Below are positions 1-4,587 of a DNA stretch of 5,800 nucleotides, piece after piece. A program made the translations under genes and the position numbers. The stretch covers positions 1 through 5,800 of the forward strand of contig DANX01000021.1 of assembly GCA_002502295.1 (NCBI GenBank). The letters are read 5' to 3'. The first letter of the stretch is position 1; every line of letters begins with the position of its first letter. The stretch comes from Euryarchaeota archaeon UBA561. Its GTDB lineage: Archaea > Thermoplasmatota > Poseidoniia > Poseidoniales > Poseidoniaceae. The notes under the pieces were generated by a model, which saw only the letters and a list, made by a program, of their open reading frames with translations, was not told the origin of the DNA and ran no database searches.

Positions 1-98
1 ACGGCGTTGGTGGCCATCGGAGCAAGGGCGGCTACGTTCAAGAGTACCAGAACAATTCCAGCAATCAGCATGTTTCGGGGTGACATCATGGTTGTCAT
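1..98 (-). CDS. N-terminus of an exported protein (partial)
   Basis: The gene runs off the left edge of the window, so only about 32 residues are visible. They form a clear secretory signal: a short start with a basic residue (MTTMMSPRN), then a hydrophobic core (MLIAGIVLVLLNVAALA), then a small-residue stretch that could hold a cleavage site. The start at 98 is chosen because GAGGT lies 7 bases upstream on the minus strand; ATG codons at 89 and 86 are alternatives. The single arginine codon is CGA. Nothing of the mature protein is visible, so its function cannot be named. It is transcribed away from the tRNA/operon block. Confidence 0.7.
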   Translation of the reverse strand, partial: MTTMMSPRNMLIAGIVLVLLNVAALAPMATNA

Positions 99-122
99 GG
101 TATGAACCTCGGGCCGTTGAGG

Positions 123-128
123 TTATAA
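123..128 (-). promoter_or_regulatory. Possible TATA element for the leftward gene
   Basis: TTATAA is centred about 27 bases upstream of the leftward start codon at 98. If used, transcription would begin at or just before the ATG, giving an almost leaderless message. That conflicts with the good GAGGT site upstream of the ATG, so an unseen promoter further upstream is equally possible. Confidence 0.3.
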
Positions 129-151
129 TGGTAGACCCTTCATTTTGACAA

Positions 152-213
152 ATGAGCGTTTTTTGTGTTCTTTTCGGTGTTTTCGCACAATCGTGAAGAG
201 GATATGAGCGTTT
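152..213. repeat. 10-base direct repeat in the divergent intergenic region
   Basis: ATGAGCGTTT occurs at 152-161 and again at 204-213, 52 bases apart, between the leftward exported-protein gene and the rightward TATA box at 249. Two copies of the same word on one face of a promoter region could be a regulator site, but 10 bases in AT-rich spacer can also recur by chance. T-rich tracts at 159-164 and 170-183 lie between the copies. Confidence 0.3.
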
Positions 214-248
214 CATGGTTTCTTCATAGTATAACAACAATAGGAAGG

Positions 249-257
249 TTATATATA
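249..257 (+). promoter_or_regulatory. Archaeal TATA box for the leader/tRNA/operon unit
   Basis: TTATATATA at 249-257 is the best TATA-like element on the plus strand before the tRNA genes. A start about 26 bases downstream of its centre would fall near 280, just before the Shine-Dalgarno site at 284-290 and the ATG at 298. I see no other TATA-like element between 258 and 642. This promoter may therefore serve the leader ORF, both tRNA genes and the genes behind them as one primary transcript. Confidence 0.55.
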
Positions 258-297
258 GGTGGTGCACTTATCACACTGTATCCGAGGAGGGCCGAAC

Positions 298-360
298 ATG
301 ATGGATAGCAAAAAACACATCCGAAATGTAGCCAAACGGCCCTACCGTAAACGCCGTTGA
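298..360 (+). CDS. 20-codon basic leader ORF, all-CGN arginines
   Basis: This short ORF has the start signals of a real gene: TATA box at 249-257, GAGGAGG at 284-290, then ATG 7 bases later (a second ATG follows directly). The 20-residue product begins MMDSKKHIRN and ends RKRR; nine of 20 residues are Lys or Arg. Its five arginine codons are CGA (322), CGG (337), CGT (346), CGC (352) and CGT (355), so all four CGN codons are used and no AGA/AGG. Two tRNA-Arg genes that read CGN begin 74 bases after the stop. The arrangement resembles an attenuation-type leader peptide, but that is inference; no homologue is recognised. The downstream +1 frame also reads protein-like (332-434), so a frameshifted remnant of a longer gene is the main alternative. 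Confidence 0.45.
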   Translation: MMDSKKHIRNVAKRPYRKRR

Positions 361-434
361 TTTACCGATCAACGAAACAGGCGAACCGGCGATTGACACC
401 TTGAGTGCCACCGCAGGTTCGCTGGGAACTGCAA

Positions 435-509
435 GGAGGCATGGTGTAGTGGATAGCATCAGGGGCTTCGGATCCCTGGACCTCGGTTCGAATCCGAGTG
501 CCTCTGCCA
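435..509 (+). tRNA. tRNA-Arg (anticodon TCG)
   Basis: A full cloverleaf can be drawn. The acceptor stem is 435-441 with 499-505 (seven pairs, the first a G-U). The D stem is GTGT with GCAT. The anticodon stem is 461-465 with 473-477 around loop CTTCGGA, with anticodon TCG at 468-470. The T stem is 482-486 with 494-498 around TTCGAAT. The discriminator is G506, and CCA is encoded at 507-509. It reads CGA and probably CGG. No intron is visible. A second tRNA-Arg follows after 12 bases, and the two share long blocks in the D and T arms, suggesting an ancient tandem duplication. Confidence 0.95.
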
Positions 510-521
510 GTTCCCTTTCAT

Positions 522-596
522 TGGGGCATGGTGTAATGGATAGCATGTGGGTGTGCGGTACCTACGATCTGGGTTCGAATCCCAGTGCCCCAGCCA
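522..596 (+). tRNA. tRNA-Arg (anticodon GCG)
   Basis: The acceptor stem is 522-528 with 586-592 (seven Watson-Crick pairs). The D stem is 531-534 with 543-546. The anticodon stem is 548-552 with 560-564 around loop GTGCGGT, with anticodon GCG at 555-557. The T stem is 569-573 with 581-585 around TTCGAAT. G593 is the discriminator, and CCA is encoded at 594-596. It reads CGC and CGT, complementing the TCG isoacceptor, so the pair covers the CGN box. A GCG arginine anticodon points to Archaea. G at position 32 facing T at 38 is slightly unusual. The ATG of the next gene is only 45 bases downstream with no promoter between. Confidence 0.95.
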
Positions 597-602
597 TCTC
601 GC

Positions 603-616
603 AGCACGGCGGTGCT
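603..616 (+). other. Small hairpin between tRNA-Arg(GCG) and the first operon gene
   Basis: AGCAC at 603-607 pairs perfectly with GTGCT at 612-616 around the loop GGCG. It sits seven bases after the encoded CCA and ahead of the Shine-Dalgarno site at 629. It could protect the 5' end of the mRNA after tRNA 3' processing, or act as a weak attenuator, but a five-pair stem is also plausible by chance. Confidence 0.35.
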
Positions 617-641
617 AAAACGCAACACAGGAGCTGAATAC

Positions 642-1457
642 ATGAGCAAAAAAACAACCAAAAAAGAAAACAAACACACAAAATCGAACACCTTCGTCGT
701 TGAGAAGGACGGGGACTGGTTTGTCGCCAACGGCCACATCCACCCCGATGAACTGATTGACCACGATGCGAATCTTGACCTGCCAAGGAACTTCTTTGGC
801 CTTTTCGCCGCTTACAACCAGCATCACATCACCGATGGGACGGCATGGGATACATGGCCTTCGTGGGAACTGTGCTTGACGTCAATGGACATCGGCCTCC
901 ACTTCCTCATGCCAGGCTTGGACACCCATCAGGATTGGGTGCAGAGGGAGCACTGGCTTGCCTTGGCCCAACTCATTCACGAGAACCCCGCCATTTCGAT
1001 GGACGGCTATACCATCACGATTCAAGGGAAAAACGGACATGAGTTTTCCTTTGATTTTTCACTCGAACTCGAGGCCTGGGGTGCTGCTGGAACCTACGCT
1101 GAACACAAGCAACACATGGAAGAATTTGCCAAGAAACCAAAGGCATGGATGTGGGCAATTCCGCTCTGGCCCTTTACGGACAACGTCAGCCATTCGCTCG
1201 GCCCGTACTGGACGTGCCCCAATTACATCCCCGAATACGGCGGGGAAACGACCGTCCACACACCCGACAGTTACTTTTGCATCGACGGAGTTGGAGAGAC
1301 ATTCCCTTCAAACCTCCTTTCGTTGATTCATCTTTGTATCGATGATCACCATCTTTGGGTCATCCAGTACAGGCAAGCGGCAAGCACGACAGAATACATC
1401 GCGAATGTCGAGAGGGAATGGCCGGGTGGAAGACCCGAGGATTACGAATACCAATGA
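642..1457 (+). CDS. Trp-rich hypothetical protein, first gene of the operon
   Basis: A 271-residue protein of no family I recognise. The ATG at 642 is preferred because AGGAG lies at 629-633, eight bases upstream; the longer reading from GTG 585 would begin inside the tRNA and is rejected. It opens with a lysine-rich tail (SKKTTKKENKHTK), suited to nucleic-acid contact or disorder. The rest is soluble-looking and very rich in Trp, His and acidic residues, with clusters such as AWDTWPSWE and KAWMWAIPLW. It has no signal peptide, membrane helix or obvious catalytic motif. It has only five arginines, all AGG or AGA. The stop is 16 bases before the next gene, so it is probably co-translated with the three genes that follow. 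A structural or RNA-binding role is only a guess. Confidence 0.85.
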   Translation: MSKKTTKKENKHTKSNTFVVEKDGDWFVANGHIHPDELIDHDANLDLPRNFFGLFAAYNQHHITDGTAWDTWPSWELCLTSMDIGLHFLMPGLDTHQDWVQREHWLALAQLIHENPAISMDGYTITIQGKNGHEFSFDFSLELEAWGAAGTYAEHKQHMEEFAKKPKAWMWAIPLWPFTDNVSHSLGPYWTCPNYIPEYGGETTVHTPDSYFCIDGVGETFPSNLLSLIHLCIDDHHLWVIQYRQAASTTEYIANVEREWPGGRPEDYEYQ

Positions 1458-1473
1458 AAAAGGAGAGAGAAAC

Positions 1474-1683
1474 ATGAACATGAACGAACAATGGAAGAAA
1501 CTGATGTTGCTTGTGATGAAGTTCTTTGAACTTCAAAACGAGTTGACGAACCTGAGAATTGAAGAAATGAATGAATGGGAGCCGCCATCGATTGAATGCG
1601 ACGCGTGCTTTGTCAAGGCGGTTGAAGAAGCCGCCCAAGCTGAACATGATTTTGACGATGAATTCCAGGGGGAATGGGCATGA
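1474..1683 (+). CDS. Small acidic helical protein with a CxxC pair
   Basis: A 69-residue protein. ATG 1474 is chosen because AGGAGA lies seven bases upstream at 1461-1466; an upstream ATG at 1342 would overlap most of the preceding gene's end without a ribosome site. Residues 5-35 look like a continuous amphipathic helix, possibly a coiled coil. Residues 42-45 are CDAC, a CxxC pair. The C-terminal third is strongly acidic; 17 of 69 residues are Asp or Glu. The single arginine is AGA. Its stop overlaps the start of the peptidase-like gene by four bases (ATGA), implying translational coupling. A small cysteine-bearing protein next to a C39-like peptidase could be its partner or substrate, but no double-glycine motif is present. 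Function unknown. Confidence 0.75.
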   Translation: MNMNEQWKKLMLLVMKFFELQNELTNLRIEEMNEWEPPSIECDACFVKAVEEAAQAEHDFDDEFQGEWA

Positions 1684-2228
1684 TGTCGAGTTGGAAACCG
1701 AATCCAACCGCTCCCTTGTGGTACCAGGACGGAGGCGGAGAACCTACGGGCCCGTTTCTCCACGGTTTGGAACTTCAACACACCAAGCAAGTTGGGCCCT
1801 CGTGCGTTGCGACGACCTTGTCCATGGTGGCCAATGCTACCGGCGCTCAAACGACGCCCGAGGACTTCAAGGCCGTAACCAATTCACAAGCCCCTCATAC
1901 ATGGTCGGAGGCGCTCAAGGATTACGGTTTACAGTTGGCCTATTGCAACAACGATGTCAGAAGACTGGAATACTTTGTTGATGAACTGGTCGCTTACGAC
2001 GACCTGTTCTTCCTCTGCTTCTATTCGGAAGACCCGCCTTCGGACCCCAAAACTTCGGGGAAGTTGTGCACCGCCCACATCATTACTCTTCACAGAGACA
2101 CCGTCTATGACACGGCGAAGTTTCCTTCGTCGGGTGGGGTGTGCAAAGCCCACGATTACAGCAGGCTTGAGAGGCAGACGAAGAGAATCTTCAGAGTGGT
2201 TCCGCTCTACCATCCGAGGTGCATCTGA
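1680..2228 (+). CDS. Papain/C39-like cysteine peptidase candidate
   Basis: A 182-residue protein from ATG 1680, which overlaps the previous stop as ATGA and has AGGGGGA six bases upstream; ATG 1674 and ATG 1683 are alternatives. Three features fit the papain-like/C39 fold. Residues 37-46 are QVGPSCVATT, giving the oxyanion glutamine Q37 and nucleophile C42 at the head of a helix. H133 lies in the strand AHIITLH, and D144 follows in VYDT, the usual Gln-Cys-His-Asp order and spacing. The length suits a single catalytic domain; no ABC-transporter parts or signal peptide are present, so a cytoplasmic role is expected. Further cysteines (89, 113, 130 and near the C-terminus) are not part of the motif. 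All eight arginines are AGA or AGG. The substrate is unknown. Related folds also act as transglutaminases or deamidases. Confidence 0.75.
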   Translation: MMSSWKPNPTAPLWYQDGGGEPTGPFLHGLELQHTKQVGPSCVATTLSMVANATGAQTTPEDFKAVTNSQAPHTWSEALKDYGLQLAYCNNDVRRLEYFVDELVAYDDLFFLCFYSEDPPSDPKTSGKLCTAHIITLHRDTVYDTAKFPSSGGVCKAHDYSRLERQTKRIFRVVPLYHPRCI

Positions 2229-3772
2229 TGAGCATGGCCGCTGTCAGAAGAAACCTCAACAGATGGGGTGGTTGCATAGCCTACGGACCACCGATTGAGT
2301 TTGGACTGCCCATCGCCGTGCCAGAAAACAGGCCGTTGGTCATCGCCCATCCTGCGGCTGCCATGCATCATCACGCCAGTTTTGGTTTGGTCAGCGACGC
2401 TGGTCATCCGTTCATTCACGTGATGGTGGACAGAGGTGACTATGCTCCAGATGGATGGGACATTAATGCCAACGAAGCGGGCATGGCGACATGGCAGAGA
2501 ATCTCCGACACCACACAAGGTCACAAGGTCTACAGAAAGGCAAACAGGTCCACGGCGCACTGGCAAGTTCACATCGCAGGTGAAGCTTACAGGACGCTGA
2601 CGAACCTTCCGCCTCTTGATGTCCTCTACATGGACTGGTTGGAATGGTTGGAGGAGCATGCGCAACAACCTTGTCAACAATTCAGCAACGCCGTCGCCGC
2701 TTTTGTTCACAAGGTCAGAGAAGGCGGTTTGCTCGTGCTCGACCATAAACACAAGGGCATGAATGAACATGGTCATCCTTGGTACGCCAGCCTCAACGAG
2801 GCTTATGTTCATCTGCCGGGTGGCTCACTGCTCGCCAACAAAGGCGTGGTGGAGTGGATGTCGCCAGACCTCCACGGTGAGTATCACACCCACACGGCAA
2901 CGGTTTACGAGGTGCATCATGGGGTTGAAGGTCCGCTTGCACAGAAGGATTGGGAGCATGCCATGCAGGCATGGACATGGACGGTCATGCCCGAAGTTTC
3001 AATGTCGCCGAAATCGGTGAAAGCCCTGCTTGAAAGCGAACCTACGCCGCCCATTCACCCCGCAGCGAAAACCCAAGCGCAGTGGATAGAAGATTGGTTG
3101 AGGCAGCAGGAAGAACACGAGGGCGGTCCCGCCTTCCTTGGCCCCACACCACCCTTTCATGCATGGCCATCAGGTGCGTACGCCAACTATCTGCAATGGC
3201 TGCTCGACCATCCGTCGCTCCTGCTCGGTGGATTTCCCAAGTCGTCGTACAAGTTCCTCGGTGAGGCGTTCAAACTCCACATCGTCCATGGTGACCTGGT
3301 CAGGCTTGCTCCCGCCCTTCATGCACAGGGTGCCGTGTTGGCCGTCAGGTCGCCGCTTGCGCAAAAGGTGGTCGCCAGGTGCCCAAGGTGGCTCGGTCAA
3401 ACGCTGGAGCTGCAGTCCCCTGAACCTTGGATGAGCAACCCCGTCAAGAAACTGAAATGGTCGGGCGAGGATGCTACGCCACACCTCGCCAAAACGATGC
3501 TAAAGTTGGCCAAATCGCAACCCTACAGCCTCGCCTTTCCGGGCATCAAATCGATGCAGGTAAAGCATATCGTGTCCGTTTCCCACGGCACGGCTTCCTT
3601 GGGTGAAGTCATGAGGGCCGTGATGTCCTACTACGATGATTTGCCACCGATGATGGGCAGGGCGCCGATGGAGATGACCATCGTGTGTTTGGACCAGAAC
3701 GACTACACGGACGTTGCGACGATGCCTCATCAATTCCAATTCCTCCCTAACGACGGCTCGTGCATTGACTAA
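2228..3772 (+). CDS. Large hypothetical protein, Rossmann/methyltransferase-like segments
   Basis: A 514-residue protein. ATG 2228 is chosen because GAGGT at 2216-2220 lies seven bases upstream and the ATG shares one base with the previous stop (TGATG); GTG 2219 is the alternative. No family is recognised with confidence. Residues 131-136 (DVLYMD) and 164-172 (REGGLLVLD), about 30 apart and separated by a helix, resemble the later strands of a class I methyltransferase or other Rossmann fold. The glycine-rich first motif is not seen, so the fold may be degenerate or something else. Histidine clusters (HHH at 47-49; EYHTHT at 218-223; VHH at 229-231) could bind metal. The C-terminal half is a second, unrecognised region. 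There is no signal peptide or membrane helix. All 17 arginines are AGA or AGG. Confidence 0.8.
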   Translation: MSMAAVRRNLNRWGGCIAYGPPIEFGLPIAVPENRPLVIAHPAAAMHHHASFGLVSDAGHPFIHVMVDRGDYAPDGWDINANEAGMATWQRISDTTQGHKVYRKANRSTAHWQVHIAGEAYRTLTNLPPLDVLYMDWLEWLEEHAQQPCQQFSNAVAAFVHKVREGGLLVLDHKHKGMNEHGHPWYASLNEAYVHLPGGSLLANKGVVEWMSPDLHGEYHTHTATVYEVHHGVEGPLAQKDWEHAMQAWTWTVMPEVSMSPKSVKALLESEPTPPIHPAAKTQAQWIEDWLRQQEEHEGGPAFLGPTPPFHAWPSGAYANYLQWLLDHPSLLLGGFPKSSYKFLGEAFKLHIVHGDLVRLAPALHAQGAVLAVRSPLAQKVVARCPRWLGQTLELQSPEPWMSNPVKKLKWSGEDATPHLAKTMLKLAKSQPYSLAFPGIKSMQVKHIVSVSHGTASLGEVMRAVMSYYDDLPPMMGRAPMEMTIVCLDQNDYTDVATMPHQFQFLPNDGSCID

Positions 3773-3780
3773 GTCGATGT

Positions 3781-3841
3781 TCGCACACGGGCACGCGAAA
3801 GCAGGTGTCCCGGGTTGAGGAATGGTGGAAAGGCTACGGCC
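3781..3841 (+). ncRNA. 5' hairpin domain of a structured RNA after the operon
   Basis: Two hairpins with stable tetraloops follow eight bases after the last operon stop. In the first, 3788-3794 pairs with 3805-3812 with one bulged T, capped by GC-GAAA-GC (3795-3802), a GNRA loop. In the second, GGC-TACG-GCC (3832-3841) has a UNCG-type loop, and GGTGG at 3824-3828 could alternatively pair with CCGCC at 3841-3845. I see no promoter here, so it probably forms the 3' part of the operon transcript. It matches no RNA family I can name; I looked for RNase P, SRP, 5S and tmRNA signatures without success. Confidence 0.4.
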
Positions 3842-3908
3842 CGCCCTTGGTGTACGGAGCACGCTGCGCAAGCAGAGGAGCCGGTTCAATTCCGGCGAGG
3901 AGCGCCCA
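3842..3908 (+). ncRNA. tRNA-like RNA with encoded CCA and no normal anticodon loop
   Basis: This 67-base segment folds like a tRNA. The acceptor is 3842-3848 with 3898-3904 (six of seven pairs, one C-A mismatch). C3905 is in the discriminator position, and CCA is at 3906-3908. The D arm is GTGT (3850-3853) with GCAC (3859-3862) around a short loop containing GG. The T arm is a perfect five-pair stem, 3880-3884 with 3892-3896, around TTCAATT. Where the anticodon arm should be there is CTGC-GCAA-GCAG (3864-3875), a four-pair stem with a four-base GNRA loop, so no canonical anticodon exists. Only one base (G3849) lies between acceptor and D stem. It could be a tRNA relic, a tRNA mimic or decoy, or a 3' end signal recognised by tRNA enzymes. 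The T arm is the strongest element; the acceptor is the weakest. Confidence 0.45.
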
Positions 3909-4154
3909 TCATTTGCATTTGACGGGATTTTTTGGGATGTAGGGTTTTCTGGCCTTCTTGACAATGTGCAAGATCGCTCCACCGAGTAAACCAAGGAAAA
4001 AGGTCCAACCGACCAAGGCCACCCCGAGAATAGCGTAGCCCATGACGTTGAACGATGGTTCGACTTCGTCAGCAGCGGCATCGGTGGCTTGCACCGTCGT
4101 GGTCAACAACGCGGCCAACATGACCATGGCGAGGAGGTTGACGGTTCGATTCAT
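3909..4154 (-). CDS. Small exported membrane protein
   Basis: An 81-residue protein starting at 4154, with GAGGG six bases upstream on the minus strand. Residues 1-23 are a typical signal peptide (basic MNR start, hydrophobic core, likely cut after VQA). A short acidic stretch (residues 25-32) follows, then one membrane helix at about 38-65 containing several glycines, then a basic tail (KKARKPYIPK) expected to stay inside the cytoplasm. That gives a type I topology with a tiny external segment. No family is recognised. Its stop directly abuts the CCA end of the tRNA-like RNA on the other strand, so the two transcripts converge. Arginine codons are one CGA and one AGA. The promoter is shared with the divergent zinc-ribbon gene. 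Confidence 0.8.
   Translation of the reverse strand: MNRTVNLLAMVMLAALLTTTVQATDAAADEVEPSFNVMGYAILGVALVGWTFFLGLLGGAILHIVKKARKPYIPKNPVKCK
3928..3933 (+). terminator. Possible T-run terminator after the tRNA-like RNA
   Basis: Six consecutive T residues lie 20 bases after the encoded CCA of the tRNA-like RNA, followed by a second T-run at 3944-3947. Archaeal termination often needs only a T tract. The run lies inside the C-terminal coding region of the leftward membrane protein, where it is also explained by lysine codons, so support is weak. Confidence 0.25.
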
Positions 4155-4208
4155 GGCTTTCCCTCGTGGTTTTGTTTGTGGCGAACGGAATTTCTCCGGC
4201 GCGCGTGA

Positions 4209-4220
4209 TTTAAAAATTTA
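4209..4220. promoter_or_regulatory. Near-palindromic TATA element serving two divergent genes
   Basis: TTTAAAAATTTA reads almost the same on both strands and is the only TATA-like element in the 92 bases between the two divergent genes. Leftward, a start about 26 bases away falls near 4188, leaving a leader of about 34 bases with a Shine-Dalgarno site before ATG 4154. Rightward, a start near 4241 falls a few bases before GTG 4247, implying a nearly leaderless message. Shared use is inferred from position only. Confidence 0.5.
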
Positions 4221-4246
4221 GGCATCCCTAAACCAATCACATCTCA

Positions 4247-4579
4247 GTGCTGAAATACCTCCACAATCTGCTCTTTATCATGTGGGGCCCCGATAAGCAC
4301 TGGCAGTGTTTCCGGTGCCATTCAACTCATCCCCCCTCGGACATGTCGCTGGACCGTGACTCAAAACGATGGTTTTGTTCGACATGCATTGACCCAGAGG
4401 TGATTCATACGCCTTACATTCTCACGCCAAAGCAGGTGGAAGCGATCTCACTTCATTGCGAACGATGTGATACGGTGTTTCTTTCAAAATACAAGATCAA
4501 ACTGGAAATTGACAAGTCTGGATTCGTCTGCGAGCGCTGTAAAATCAACGAAGCCCACGCCACCGAGAAAACCTCGTGA
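4247..4579 (+). CDS. Double zinc-ribbon protein
   Basis: The reading from GTG 4247 gives 110 residues; from ATG 4280 it gives 99. Neither start has a Shine-Dalgarno site. GTG 4247 lies just after the predicted transcription start, as expected for a leaderless message, but ATG 4280 (MWGPDKHWQ) is equally credible. Counting from the ATG, two Cys4 modules are present: C10/C13 with C33/C36, and C60/C63 with C84/C87. Their near-equal internal spacing (19 and 20 residues) suggests an internal duplication. Each should bind one zinc ion; such ribbons usually contact nucleic acid or protein partners. There is no other domain, so the target is unknown. All five arginines are CGN, unlike the four-gene run. 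The stop lies eight bases from that of the convergent nuclease gene. Confidence 0.8.
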   Translation: MLKYLHNLLFIMWGPDKHWQCFRCHSTHPPSDMSLDRDSKRWFCSTCIDPEVIHTPYILTPKQVEAISLHCERCDTVFLSKYKIKLEIDKSGFVCERCKINEAHATEKTS

Positions 4580-4587
4580 TTCCCTGG

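Noticed and set aside
271..637. Open frames across the tRNA region on both strands containing GFEPRS-like or LGSNPSA-like peptides
   Set aside because: These peptides are the familiar by-product of translating tRNA T arms; the DNA is fully explained by two tRNA genes.
1571..1981. 136-codon plus-strand frame overlapping the peptidase candidate
   Set aside because: It would start inside the 69-residue gene without a ribosome site and overlap the motif-bearing frame.
2207..2812. 201-codon minus-strand open frame
   Set aside because: It lies antisense to the 514-residue gene, has no ribosome site, and the plus frame has coupled starts and coherent arginine codon use.
3781..3908. Known RNAs (RNase P, SRP, 5S, tmRNA) or an ordinary intron-containing or class II tRNA
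   Set aside because: Signature sequences of the known RNAs are absent, and no arrangement gives a seven-base anticodon loop with a proper acceptor stem.
435..3908. Integrated element with tRNA attachment-site repeats
   Set aside because: The T arm and acceptor of the downstream tRNA-like segment are not a copy of either tRNA-Arg 3' end, and no integrase gene is present.
3500..4081. 193-codon minus-strand open frame spanning the operon end, RNA and membrane protein gene
   Set aside because: It overlaps three better supported features and looks like arginine/proline-rich shadow translation.
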